A stretch of 64,000 nucleotides of DNA from Ctena decussata. Lineage: Eukaryota; Mollusca; Bivalvia; Lucinida; Lucinidae. The position numbers were made by a program, and so were the translations under genes. Location of the stretch: positions 23,026,102 to 23,090,101 of the forward strand of contig OZ022501.1 of the NCBI GenBank assembly GCA_963989385.1, written 5' to 3'. The notes under the pieces are model-generated. The model ran no database searches and was not told the DNA's origin. It worked only from the letters and a program-made list of their open reading frames with translations. Positions 21,806 to 33,109 of this stretch are shown piece by piece; within the stretch, counting starts at the first letter, position 1, and each line of letters opens with the position of its first letter.

Positions 21806-22062
21806 ATATACTACTTACGCTTGTACCCGTTCGCGTGAAATAGTACATGTAACTTAGTTCCCAGTTTAATTTGAAAAAAAAAAAATATTATCGTATGTGA
21901 GAAAAATAATCAATCATTGGTCTCCGATGCGGACAGGGAAATCTCAATCCTCGGGCACAAGGGGTGTGTCGGAAACTCGGCAAGCCTCGTTTCCGCCGAC
22001 ATGACCCATTTAGTCCTGGGGTTTTCCTGTCTGCATCGAAGACCAATGATTGATTTTATTAT
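21806..22062. mobile_element. Foldback element F1 with GAGGCTTGCCGA hairpin loop
   Basis: ATCATTGGTCTCCGATGCGG (21913) pairs with TGCATCGAAGACCAATGAT (22034-22052). The interior holds GAAACTCGGCAAGCCTCGTTTC. The left flank CGTTCGCGTGAAATAGTACA is shared, inverted, with the copy at 61285-61480. Confidence 0.7.
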
Positions 22063-22602
22063 TCCGTGATGGAGAAGATAGCTATAGAAAATATACGCAA
22101 GAACTTGGCACGCGCAAGCCCGGTTCCGCATGAGATATGAGAAAATATAAAGAATTCTTATCAAATTCCAAGCCAGCTTCTGAACAATGATTTGGTCTAG
22201 ACTTATGTGGAAGTTGTGATATTTCTTTTTTTATGCACTGGGGATGAGTTTCTGGCTGTTTCTAATCCCCGTTTGTCTGTTTATGAGCCGTTTGCAACAC
22301 TCTTGTATGTGTTTTCCACTTTTTTAACGTATGAATATATTAAAATCAGTCTAAATTTTAGCCATGCGTGCACATTGTTCGCAAAATTTCATCAACTGCC
22401 TCTCCAAAAATTCTCGGTTAGGCATAAGAGGTACCAATTCGGCAAGAGATACTTCCTGTTTTGCTGCTCGTGTCTAGAAACGAATACGATTTTCATATTA
22501 GCATCCAGGACGGTCTTAAATTTTCAGATGGAGAATTCCAAAAAGGAAAGGAGAACAGGAGACTGTGAAGTCGGCCATCAGCAGTTCAATATAAAAATAG
22601 AC
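22063..22602. other. Unassigned sequence with an open frame
   Basis: A 136-codon frame (22207-22617, +) runs through ordinary-looking sequence with no recognised domain and ends in the next foldback element. I do not call it a gene, though an unrecognised exon cannot be excluded. Confidence 0.35.
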
Positions 22603-22803
22603 CAGAGCTCTAGATAAGAGGGAGTATTTGGTGATAATTAGGGATAATTTTCGCGAAATCGGCATAAAAACATAGGTTGTGACCCCTCATCTGAACCGTC
22701 TCGACGAGACGGTTCAGATGAGGGGTCACAACATATGGTTTGAAAGAGAAATAAAAAAAATTATCCCTAATTATCATCAAATACGCCCTCTTATCTAGAG
22801 CTC
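22603..22803. mobile_element. Foldback element with near-perfect hairpin
   Basis: The ends CAGAGCTCTAGATAAGAGGG and its complement enclose AATTAGGGATAATTTT arms and a perfect inner stem GACCCCTCATCTGAACCGTC with centre TCGA. TAGAC appears on both sides (22597-22601 and 22807-22811), a possible 5-base target duplication if the right end includes one extra T. Confidence 0.75.
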
Positions 22804-23177
22804 TGTTAGACACAAGCGCTTGTGTCATTCTAATGATAATTTGTTCAGTTTAATGGCCCATCTTGGCCCACCATCAAACTTGGTTTAAACAGTATTCTAT
22901 TTTTATAATGTACATATGAAAATGACAGTGACAACAGCAACACACGATAGTTTAGTTCCCACATAGCCGACTTTCGAACATGGCTGAGATGTTGTGGCCA
23001 TACAGAAACTGTGTAAGATTGGTCATGATTATTCACAATTTGTTGCCTCTATCGTGTTCGCACAAGCAACAGACGGACGGTGACAGCTGACAAGAGCTTA
23101 CCTGAGTATTTTGTGCTGAGGTGAGCCACTTGCCGGACAAAGCTCTTTTCGTGGTTCCGACCAATTTAAATATATAT
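22804..23177. other. Unassigned sequence
   Basis: No gene or repeat is recognised between the foldback and the MITE. Confidence 0.5.
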
Positions 23178-23414
23178 GAGCCGCGACATGACAAAACCAA
23201 CAATGTGGTCATGCGCCCACTGCAGACTCAGTTCAGCCTGGGCATCCGATAAGTTTGACCAGACTCTTCGTTAAGTGCTCAAAGGGTAGCTAAGGTTCTA
23301 AGCTACACCCATGGGGACAGTGAAGTCTCTGATCAGACTGGGTGGATGCCCAGGCTGATATGAGTCTGCGCTGGGCGCACAACCACATCGTTGGTTTTTT
23401 CGCGTTGCGGCTCA
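23178..23414. mobile_element. GAGCCGCG-TIR MITE
   Basis: A complete copy with diverged ends. It is flanked by TA(T) on both sides if the termini are read as TGAGCC...GGCTCA. Confidence 0.85.
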
Positions 23415-23429
23415 TATGTTATAACATCT

Positions 23430-23478
23430 CAATGGAATCGCCTCGGCGAGGCGATTCCAACGAGACGTCACAACATAT
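23430..23478. repeat. Short perfect hairpin GGAATCGCCTCG/CGAGGCGATTCC
   Basis: A 12-base stem meets at CGGCG without a real loop, followed by CAACGAGACGTCACAACATA, which resembles GGGTCACAACATAT at 22725. It may be a relative of the foldback at 22603-22803. Confidence 0.5.
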
Positions 23479-23787
23479 ATTTCGGTCTATAACCTTATGG
23501 AATAGCATCTCAAATTATCATCAAGTGTTCATTATTACCTACATTCCTGCATTATATTGGACACAGAGGCCAGGTGGCGGGGCTTAAGCCCCAGAGTCAC
23601 CCCCCTGGTTCCGGGGCTGTACTAAGTACATTGAATCGGTATCAACAAATTTCCGTAGTGACAAACTGCGTTATCAATTTTGAGGAACAGACACAATAAT
23701 ATTCGGTGAACATCCTGAAAGGAAATGTTTATCCCTGAATGCAGCATTCTAGCTGATGTACATTACATGTATCTCTTGGATAATATC

Positions 23788-24742
23788 TACGGAAGAGTAT
23801 TAGGGACAGGCATACTTTTATCTTTTGAATTTCGTATCTCGAAATTTCGATTTAGTATCTCGAAATTTCGACTTATTACCTCGAAATTTTGACTTATTAA
23901 CTCGAAATTTCGACTAAGTATCTCGAAATTTCGAGTTACTAAGTCGATATTTCTACTTGTTACCTCGAAATTTCGACTAAATAACTCGAAATTTCGACTT
24001 AATTTCCCGAAGTTTCGACTTAATTTATCGATATTTCGACTTAGTATCTCGAAATTTCGAGTTATTCACTCGAAATTTCGACTTCTTATGTTAAGTCGAA
24101 ATTTCGAGATAATAAGTCGAAATTTCGAAGTGATAAATCGGAATTTCGTGTTAATTAATCGAAATTTCGAGATACTAAGTCGAAATTTCGAAGAAATAGG
24201 TCGAAATTTCGAGTTAATAAGTCAAAATTTTGAGTTAATAGGTCGAAATTTCGAGTTATTACGTCGAAATTTCGAGCTATTAAGTCGAAATTTCGACTTA
24301 GTTACTCGAAATTTCGAGATAATAAGTCGAAATTTTCGAGTTTATAAGCCGAAATTTCGAGATAATAAGACGAAATTTCGAGTTAATAAGTCGAAAATTC
24401 GAGTTATTAAGTCGAAATTTCGACTAAGTCACTCGAACTTTCGAGATACTAACTTATTAACTCGAGATGAGATACTAAGTTATTAACTCGAAATTTCGAC
24501 TTAGTCGCTCGAAATTTCGAGATAATAAGTCGAAATTTCGACTTAGTCGCTCGAAATTTCGAGATCATTAGTCGAAATTTCGAGTTTGTATGTCGAAATT
24601 TCGATTTTATAAGTCGAAATTTCGAGAAAATAACTCGAAATTTCGACTACAGATAATAAGTCGAAATTTCGACTTATTAACTCGAAATTTCGAGACATCT
24701 AAATAAAAGCAAAAGAATGCCTGGCCCTAATACTCTTCCGTA
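23788..24742. mobile_element. TIR element with a core array of TCGAAATTTCGA palindromes
   Basis: Ends TACGGAAGAGTATTAGGG and its complement CCCTAATACTCTTCCGTA are flanked by AATATC at 23782-23787 and 24743-24748. The interior (23825-24695) is an irregular array with a spacing of about 20 bases; about 30 units carry exact GAAATTTC and a further nine or so are near matches. Linkers vary (GTTATTAAG, GATAATAAG, ACTTAGTAT). GAAnnTTC is the inverted half-site pair of heat-shock elements. A 132-codon frame across the array is a repeat artefact. Confidence 0.85.
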
Positions 24743-24748
24743 AATATC

Positions 24749-25143
24749 ACTTTTGCTGAATAAAGCCGCTGTCATTCAGTGCTTTGTACTGTCTTCACTG
24801 AATAATCACTGCTTTGTTTCAAATTATTTATTCATTTCTTTATTTTTTATGTATTTATTTTTATTTCTTTGCATGAATCCATTAAAATAACATTTTCGGT
24901 TCTCATTGAATACTGACTGAATAACCACTGTCCAATACCATTAATTCTTAAAACCCAAAGAAATCATATCAGAAGACAAAATTTACTTCTAGAAAATTTA
25001 AAAAAAAAATGTTTCGTGCAAGCTATATACTAAGCCTAGAAAGCAAACACAGTAGATCCAGATGAGACGGCTCATTGAGCCACCTCATCTGAATATCTAC
25101 GCTCTTCCAAATTCAGCTGTATTCATTTATAATATTCGTGACT
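24749..25143. other. Unassigned AT-rich sequence
   Basis: No gene is seen. A small hairpin CAGATGAG...CTCATCTG lies at 25058-25092. Confidence 0.45.
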
Positions 25144-25147
25144 TTAA

Positions 25148-25682
25148 AGGTAGGTTCCTGTACTTTGGAATGCATCATAATCTTGATGAACTTTCATCCA
25201 AATGGTTGGAAAGCACTTATAAAAGAGAATTAATAAGTTTCACTAAAAAGTGTAAATAAAAAAATATTAGAAAAGTTGTTTTGCCAGGGATTTCCTAACT
25301 CTGCTTCGCACACCAGTTAGCGCTATTTTTAGTTCGCGCCAAAAATAGATAACATGGCTGACGTCATGCTGCATTGCATTTTGGGATAGTTTTAACCCAT
25401 CCGCCCTACCAGCACCTCGAGAGCTCACGTCAAGGGAAAACCGACCTTTGGAGAATGGCATCAGAAATCGCGCACTTATAGACATAATAAATATAGTTAT
25501 TTTTAGAACTGGAATTCCAACAAAAGAAAACAAACCAAAAGGGAAAACGACTATTTTATTCAAGATCTGACGAGTTTCTCAGTAGCAACAAATTCAGAAA
25601 AACAAGAGAATTCAATACTGCTCAGAAAAAGACGAAATTATTTTGTGGACAAAATTGACATCGCTAGCCCAGGAACCTACCT
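25148..25682. mobile_element. TTAA-flanked non-autonomous element (piggyBac-like signature)
   Basis: AGGTAGGTTCCTG starts immediately after TTAA (25144-25147), and CAGGAACCTACCT ends before TTAA (25683-25686, overlapping by the shared T run). It is about 535 bases with no transposase. Minus-strand frames inside are short. The right part of a relative is at 1-161. Confidence 0.75.
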
Positions 25683-25686
25683 TTAA

Positions 25687-26380
25687 GTTATATACGACGA
25701 GCGATCGAAAAGTTCTAAGCCTAAGATACTTCTAGTAAATCTGCGCATTTTACAGCACCTTAAACGCAAGAGGAATGGCATATTTTTAAAATAACATTTA
25801 AAATCAATTTGTCTTGCCTAACTTTGAAAAATCATTCTTCACACTCTACAAGATTTAAACGGTACTTGTTGTAGTACATAAAAATATGATAATTTGTCAA
25901 TAGTTTGATGGAAGTGGAAAATATTTTGGCGCCTGGTGGCTTTATCATAAACCCTAAAATATTGCAACCCTGAAACTCATAAACCTCGTAACTTCAGAAA
26001 AAAATCTCATAAAATTATACTGAGGCGATAAGGTACACTTTCACCGGCGATAACTCTGCCATTTTTTTTCTTTATTTTTCGTTTCCCTTCTCAAAGGAGT
26101 TCAACTCTTAAAGAAAATAATTTTCTCCCCTAGCATAAATTCTTCAGAGTAGGCCATGGTTGGGAAGGGTTTTGCTATAAAGGGAGGCAAACAGGAAACC
26201 ACAAAAGGTGTCTCCCGTTGAAAAGATGTTGCAAAAAATCATGAACGAAAGTAGAATTATTTTTTTCCAGAAACATATTGTAATTTAAAGCACTTTGTTC
26301 GAATTGTCGAAGGCAGTTGGCCATTGTCATACTAGCCATTGTCATACACACAATGAAGTGAACTTGCACTTTACGTAATT
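25687..26380. other. Unassigned sequence
   Basis: No gene is seen. A diverged palindromic repeat related to 53868-53945 lies at 26093-26155. Confidence 0.45.
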
Positions 26381-26616
26381 GAGCCGCGACACGACAAAAC
26401 CAACAAAGTGGTTGTGCGCCCATCGCAGACTCAGATCAGCCTGGGCATCCGCCCAGTCTGATCAGAGTCTTCCCTACGCGCTTAAAGGGTAGCTAAAAGT
26501 CTAAGCTACCTTCGTGCGGACAGCGAATACCCTGATCAGACTGGGTGGATGCCCAGGCTGATCTGAGTTTGCGCTGGGCGCACAACCACATTGTTGGTTT
26601 TCTTGTGTCGTGGCTC
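26381..26616. mobile_element. GAGCCGCG-TIR MITE
   Basis: A complete copy. The left end is GAGCCGCGACACGACAAAAC; the right end GTGTCGTGGCTC carries one change. Confidence 0.9.
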
Positions 26617-27294
26617 GCATATACTTTACATGCTTTCATACTACACCGTACAAAAAAAAAAAAATGCAGGAGTGACATGACAACTTGCGATTCAATAATC
26701 TCTGTAGTTTGTGAATGAGTTGTAAAGTACTTCAAGATTATGAATGGGATCACATAAACATTAAATAAATTAAACGTTACTTAAAACCCGGATATGACAT
26801 TTTTTTCCGTGAAGATAAGATATCGTATTGCTAAGGCCAACATGCAGGTCATGTGTCTGTAAAATCGGGCCTAGGGATATGTTGCGAAATAAAGTTGGAC
26901 CCAGGAACGGACCAAAGGAGTCTGGTGATAGTACTGATATCATTTTCTTTAAAAAAAATTTAATAGTGAACGTGTCCGTCCTTATTATTCGGAAGGATCC
27001 ATTTCTCTGGTGAGCGCTTTTTTGCAAGCAATTAGTGTTGACCCTGATCAGACACCGCACACTTATAAGAATATGGGAGCCTTAAAAACTGGGATTAAAT
27101 GACCTCTCAGATTTACCTATTGACATCAAAACGTCAAGACAGAGGGAACAATAGTAAATAAATGGTGAAATCTGCCTGTAGGTAAAAAAATCTTTGTTTT
27201 ATGGAGCAATGAAGTGTACCTGGCCGTGAAATGGTGAACTGACCAGTCCTTCACAGGTCAAATTCCTTTACTTATAATCCCTGTTTATGGCATC
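26617..27294. other. Unassigned sequence
   Basis: Neither coding nor RNA signals are visible. Overlapping short frames on both strands near 26770-27060 have no recognisable domain. Confidence 0.5.
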
Positions 27295-27432
27295 ATTAAT
27301 CTAATCATTTCCACTGGCATGACAATATAGAAACAATGGGAGGATGATAATGATAGGCTGTGTGCATGCGTGCTGTTGGAAACATGTCCGTCAGCGATGA
27401 TCGAATCCGGGACCGCTAAATCAGCGGTGCCC
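27295..27432 (-). mobile_element. tRNA-derived SINE fragment
   Basis: On the minus strand, a B-box-like CCCGGATTCGATC (near 27400-27412) is followed by a body with a CACAGCCTATCATTATCATCC-type segment, as in the SINE at 54415-54602. The tail is degenerate. Confidence 0.55.

Positions 27433-27433
<1 letters not shown>

Positions 27434-27495
<62 letters not shown>
27434..27495. repeat. (GA)n microsatellite
   Basis: About 31 uninterrupted GA units next to the SINE head. Confidence 0.98.
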
Positions 27496-27499
<4 letters not shown>

Positions 27500-27639
27500 A
27501 AGTTTAAACAGATCGGACTGCTAAATGCCCTATAATGTACTATATAGCCCTAGAACTTCATAATGCAAATATCTCCGGGGACAATTGCGTTGTAAAGTTA
27601 CTAGGGTCAATGTCGGCCTTCTTAGATATAAAATTTTTG

Positions 27640-27715
27640 CTATTGCCTTGGCAAAACTGGCATACCATAGCGTGTAAAAGGTCCAGCCAGGGTTCGAGTC
27701 CCAGAGACTGAAAAA
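27640..27715 (+). repeat. tRNA-like sequence (probable SINE head)
   Basis: CCAGGGTTCGAGTCCC is a perfect RNA polymerase III B box / T-arm, preceded by TGGCATACCATAGCG where an A box would lie. The rest does not fold as a cloverleaf, so I read it as a degraded SINE or tRNA pseudogene. Confidence 0.4.
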
Positions 27716-28240
27716 GGGTTACCAGCTAGTGTTTCTCGTGCCTGTGAAGGCAAAAGTAGTATTATTTTTTCTAGGAGACGGATAGTTCAAACAAACCGAC
27801 GGACAAAAATATCTATGTAATATCAGGTGGCGAATGAACTGGTGGTAATACAATTAGTATAAAACCAAGTTATCTATACAAAAATAAAGCTCACCTTTAA
27901 TTACAGTTCTCGTTCTTCTTCGTTTTATATGAGTCATAGATCTGGATTTGTATGTATTCCGTTGTAATACAAACACACTATAAATAATATGTCCGGATAC
28001 TTAATTACAGTTCCATCCAACAGCATAATATAACGAAAACAAAGTGATTAAATTCACCAGTAGCTACTTGTACATATTCTACACACAAAAATACTCTGTG
28101 GTTAAATAAACAGTTTGTCCCACTTTAGTAAGACGTGAAATGGGAAAATTTGCCTCACGAGAGTTATGCGAATAGCCAATACTCGGCTATCAGCCTGCGC
28201 TTGCGTAGAGACTGTTGAATCTTGAATCCATAGAATGTTG
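27716..28240. other. Unassigned sequence
   Basis: No gene or clear repeat is seen. Confidence 0.5.
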
Positions 28241-28244
28241 CTGC

Positions 28245-28305
28245 GAAAAGCGAAGACTCTGATCAGACTGCGCAAATGCGCAGGCTGATCAGTCTTCGCT
28301 TTTTT
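28245..28305. repeat. GATCAG hairpin element
   Basis: AGCGAAGACTCTGATCAGAC and its inverse meet over CGCAAATGCGCAGG. It is a self-complementary core of the same CTGATCAGACTG theme found inside the GAGCCGCG MITEs, but without their ends. Confidence 0.6.
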
Positions 28306-28940
28306 GAACTTATCATAAGGTGTTTTTCTCCCAAGTTAGATATTTTTGGGTAATCAAATCAAACAGTCTATTCTATACAAATAATGGAAAAATGAACTCA
28401 CAAATTAATCCAAAATAAGATGGCTTGTAAAGATTACGCATTTATGCCTTTGTATTGTACTTCCTTACCATAATACAAATACATTTTGCATATCACGTAT
28501 ACAAACATTAACTTCTTCTGACCTTCAGTAAATGGGATTAATCCTTCTACAACTCTTTCTGTGATAAACAATGAGAAACTGTTACAAATGTACTAATTTA
28601 TTTTAGAATTTGTCAACAATTTCTTAGAAAGCGGACATGTTAAACAGTTCTGTATTCTTTTTCCCAAAATGATTAGAATTTAAGTATAAAGCACTGGAGC
28701 TACACAAATACCAGGATCCTGACTGAATTATGTTATACACGAGCATAAGCATAATGCATTACACGCGCGAAGATATCAGACTCCAGGGATTCACCGTAAA
28801 TTCCATTAATGATGGGTCACCGAGACCAATTACTCATTGCGACGTACGGTAATTTACATACTCATCCTGAAATTGGAACATATTGGACGTTGAAATATTT
28901 TTCACTAGTCGATAAGTCGGCGGAATGACAAAACAGTCCT
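28306..28940. other. Unassigned AT-rich sequence
   Basis: I see no gene or repeat. Confidence 0.5.
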
Positions 28941-28944
28941 GCAT

Positions 28945-29505
28945 GCATGCAACGTTGAATCTACACTGAATCAACGTTGAATCAACGTAAAGTCAATATT
29001 GAAACAACATTGTAAGCACAGTGGGAGTGCAGGCCTTGTAAGACTGCTGAAGGTTCTGATCTGGTTCTGCACTATATAATCAGGCAATTCCATGCAGACA
29101 CAACGTTCATGGCGTTAAACCAACATTCAGTCAAAAGTGATTTAACGTTGAAACAACTATGAATTAGTTTTATCCAACGTCACGTCGAATGCTAAGTCAA
29201 TGTTGTTTCAATTTTGAGTTGTGTCAACAGAATCAACGTTGGTCCAGCTCAGGGGCGTAGCTAGGGCCACTTACACAGTACGCACAATCATGTTTTATAC
29301 TCTTTGAGGGCAATAATAGAGGTCTGTTGGCAGTTAGTATTTAAATTGTGCCCAATTAACAACATTTCAGCATGAAAATACGCAGGTGTGTGTTGAAATT
29401 TTGTCAATTTGACAAAATTTCAATACGCACCAGCGTATTTGCGTAATGGTAGCTACGCCCTTGCAGCTCATGTTGATTCAGTGTCGTTTCAGCGTTGTGT
29501 ACTTA
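28945..29505. repeat. GTTGAATCAACG-type dispersed repeat (interrupted)
   Basis: Variants of TTGAATCAACGTTGATTCA recur at 28950-29010 and 29100-29250, resuming after 29463. The MITE at 29250-29463 interrupts it. Shorter relatives lie at 30356-30440, 32785-32815 and 40688-40794. Confidence 0.6.
29250..29463. mobile_element. MITE with CAGGGGCGTAGCTA ends
   Basis: CAGGGGCGTAGCTA and TAGCTACGCCCTTG form the termini. CAGCT precedes 29250 and follows 29463 (5-base duplication). A central palindrome ATTTTGTCAATTTGACAAAAT lies near 29397-29417. Confidence 0.75.
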
Positions 29506-30355
29506 CATGTCCTTATGTGTTATATTATTACATCAATTTCCTCGTTTTGAAAAAAATAAAACAGGACTCCTATTGTTACAGATGCCACTTGAAACAAAAT
29601 GGGCGAAGTCACGGTAAAAGATACCGCTAAGACATGTGCGTCCTTATAAAAAATCATACTACGCACTTGCTCAGTCTAACAAGATTTTCCCCTGTTCATA
29701 CTAGCTATCAATGAATGCTGTTCTATTTGTGGAAATACACAGCCTGACCATGCTGACCGTGAGCACACAGTATTCGAATATGCATGCCATGGTATAAGGT
29801 ACCGTTTCTTACCTCGATACACAAATTTTCTGCCACTTTATCCAATTAAATTAGAATTTCAAATGATCTAAAACATGAATAAATTAAAAAAAAAAAGCAT
29901 ACTGAATAAACTGAATGCTGAATGTAAGAATAAGTCCAACATGGTAAAAAACACTTGAAACATTAGTTCGAAAAGGCCTTTGGAGCTATCTGCGCAGTCT
30001 GGTTTGGATCTAAACTGTTTTTCGATACAAACTGACAAAAGTTCCTTTATTGTAAAAGCGAACGATATATGCGCATGCCAGGTCTATCACTGTTCACATA
30101 TGCTAACTGGTTTAGGAGTTTGACGTAAGGCTATTTTCTTTTTCCATGATTTATCCTATTAACGTCACCACATTACGTTTAACGCGTTGGCGTCTCGCTC
30201 TGATAAGGTCGTGTAACGACACGATTAAAGACTTGTAAAAACACGTTTTAGGCTAAAATCACATCCAATTTGACAATGTATTTTAATTGGGTTAATTAAT
30301 TCATGCTTATAACGAATGTACGGCAAATGGCGATTAAAAACAAAACAAAAACTTC
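29506..30355. other. Unassigned sequence
   Basis: No gene or repeat is recognised. Confidence 0.5.
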
Positions 30356-30440
30356 GAGCACATTGAATCAGCGCTGAATGAACGTTGATTCAACGTCATA
30401 AAGTTGAATCAACGTTTATTCAGTGTTGATTTGCTGAGAT
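30356..30440. repeat. Foldback GTTGATTCAACG repeat
   Basis: GAACGTTGATTCAACGTC faces AAGTTGAATCAACGTT around CATA. Confidence 0.55.
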
Positions 30441-30532
30441 GACGGCACAAAAAATTAATTAAACAAGTTCTCATTGACATCAATATATCGTACTAAACGC
30501 ACGGGTTAAATTCGGATTAGAGTCGATGCAAC

Positions 30533-31589
30533 TGTCAGAGAGTGTTTTTCCCCCTTTCCCCCCGGAAAAATGGCTATAGGAAGGACGGCTATATAGTGAA
30601 TTGTCCGGACCTCATAGAGCCACTTTTCCCCCATAGTCCTTTTTGCCCCACCGGGAAATTGGCTATTAGTGAATTTGGTATGATTATTGGTATTTTGTGG
30701 AACGGAACGAAACGGAGCGGAATGGAACAGAGACATGTTACGGAATTAATCGCATAAGAACTGTATCAGTACTTCAGGGGAGGTAATAAACGTGATAAAT
30801 TCCCCAAAACCAATATGCAAATTTAGCAACCATATTTTTATAATAATCAATACTTACTAATTTAAGGAACGGAGATAGTGTGGTTTTTCCCATCGCAGAT
30901 ATTTTTGTACGAACACATACGCATGCAAGCTTATAGGAAGATGTAAGAACGGGTGCTTTTCCGGTCATATTTGATTTTGTAGAGAGTTTATTACATTGAA
31001 AATAATATTCGGACGTGTGTCCCGATGGGAGTCGAGCCCACGACTCATGCACGAAAGGCAAACACTAGTCCATGCATTCCGTTGCGTGCACGCACAGATG
31101 AACGCTTGTACAAACACAAAATCATACAAATTTATGCACACAACCACGTTCACTCATAGCCGTATTTGGGCTAACATTAAAAAGCAAAATGCCCGCCTGT
31201 TTTCCCAAAAACAAAAATACGACAGAATGATGGGCACATGTACGTAGTTCTAGCATCTGTTATCCATCGATATTTCACGGACAGATACTCATATTTCTGT
31301 TTCAGTGATGAGCCTCACTATTTTTATAGGAGATGGAGCAAATTCCACCATGTAGCGTGTCTTCCTGCAATCATATTACCAGGGGGAAAATCCACTATAG
31401 GGGGGAAAAACGGCTACGCAAAAACACGTATAGTAGATTTTCCCAGGGGAAAATTGGCTATATAGTCATATTTCCTTGGGGAAATTCTACTATATAGCCA
31501 TTTTTCCGGTGGGAAATTCTACTATACAAAAATCATAGTCATTTTTCCGGGGGGAAAAACCACTAGGGGGGAAAAGCTACTCTCTGACA
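30533..31589 (-). mobile_element. Element T, complete copy
   Basis: Termini TGTCAGAGAGT and CTCTCTGACA are flanked by GCAAC at 30528-30532 and 31590-31594, a 5-base target duplication. One end carries about six palindromic modules of the form TTTTCCnnnGGGGAAA separated by CTATATAG; the other has two. A tRNA-like segment with a B-box-like GGGCTCGACTCCC (minus strand, near 31020-31040) lies inside. No transposase is seen. Rearranged copies occupy 14228-15186, 16491-17085 and 18845-19210. Confidence 0.85.
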
Positions 31590-31626
31590 GCAACAATATG
31601 CTACAATGCCACAGAAAGTTTTTACT

Positions 31627-32540
31627 CCCTTGATAATAACAAAAATTATTTGATGAAATTTCATGTGCAATACCTCCGACATGGTCTAATTATACATTTG
31701 AAATAAAGTTTAGATAATAATATTTATTGAAAGTGACTTTAAACATGTTAAACAAAAAAGAAGATAAAGTTTTAAACGATCGCGGATCGCGCTTGAAATC
31801 GCACTATTGGACAAAAATAATTTATTCATACGTCACCATCACATGCACGACTAAGAAAAATACCTGTACATGATCACATGACACCCGTGGTCAAAATCGA
31901 TATTCTTACAGGCCGTGAGGAAATAGGTAATTTGCATTTTAATTTGAATTCATGCCACATTTATTGAAATAACATGCATTTTCTGAAAACTTGTACGGTT
32001 AATTATATGAGACTATTATATGTTGTCTAACGAAATTCTGTTAAAATGTTTGTTTCTGAAAACATGAAATAAACGAGGGAGACAATCTTTAAAGATTGTC
32101 TCCCTCGTTTATTTCATGTTTTCAGAAACAAATATTTTAATAAAATTTCGTCGGACAATATGTAATAGTCTCATAGTTTTGAGAAAGTGCATGTTTATTC
32201 GATAAATGCGGAATGAAAAAAATCTGCAAATTAAAATGCAAATTACCAATTTCCTCGCGGCCTGTAAGAATATCGGTTTTGACCACGTGTGTCATGTGAT
32301 CATGTACAGGTATTTTTCTTATTCGTGCACGTGATTGTGACGTATGAATAAATTATTTTTGTCCAATAATGCGATTTCAGCCGCGGTCCGCGATTGTTTA
32401 AAAATTATCTTATTTTTTATTTAAAGTCACTTTTATCAAATATTATTATCTAAACTCTAATTCAAAAATGTATAGTTAGACCATGTCGAAGGTATTGCAT
32501 GAAATATTTCATCAAATCATTTTTGTTATTATCATAAAGG
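31627..32540. mobile_element. Giant foldback element (914 bp, arms of about 450 bp)
   Basis: The left arm 31627-32093 and right arm 32094-32540 are inverse copies along their whole length. At the centre, AGATTGTCTCCCTCGTTTAT and its complement meet without a spacer, over a perfect stem of more than 40 bases. Identity falls outward with scattered changes (for example GATCACATGACACCCGTGGT against ACCACGTGTGTCATGTGATC). No coding region is seen. Confidence 0.85.
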
Positions 32541-32812
32541 TAGTATATCTTTAAGATGAATGGGTGTGTAAGTCTCAGACGAAGAAACTCTGTATATTTG
32601 CATTTTCTGCCCTTCCAAATGGGGTTAACTCGTGTAGGAAAGAATTTGTTCCACTTCAAGCGTTTTTTCACTTAATTTTGGAAGGCTATCATCATCTTCG
32701 AAACAACACGAACAATGTCTTAAATACCTTGTTTGAGCCTTGCTGACTTCGAATGGAAAGGACATACCGGTTTCGTAACATCGACATTGAATCAACGTTG
32801 ATTTAACGTCAT

Positions 32813-32845
32813 GACAACACAATGGTCTCGTACTTGGGAAAATGG

Positions 32846-32889
<44 letters not shown>

Positions 32890-32988
32890 GTTCACATGTA
32901 TTTGTCGGATGGTTATCATTGACATACTATTAACAAACTAACTGCTCATTATTGGCAACACAATGGTCCTTTACTTGGGAAAATGGAA

Positions 32989-33042
<54 letters not shown>

Positions 33043-33109
33043 TTGCTCACATGTATTTATCAGATGGTTATCATTGGTATACTATTAACAAACTAACTGC
33101 TCATTATTG
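32813..33109. repeat. Tandem duplication of a (CT)n-containing unit
   Basis: Two copies of about 140-155 bases (32813-32953, 32954-33109) each contain ACACAATGGTC, TGGGAAAATGGAATC, a CT array (32848-32884 and 32989-33039) and TTAACAAACTAACTGCTCAT. Only a few bases outside the CT arrays differ. Confidence 0.9.

Noticed and set aside
24088..24486. 132-codon frame with RNFE repeats
   Set aside because: It translates the TCGAAATTTCGA array; no start context, and the array is inside a TIR element.
23825..24700. CRISPR array
   Set aside because: Units are irregular 20-base palindromes with no unique spacers, and the genome is animal.
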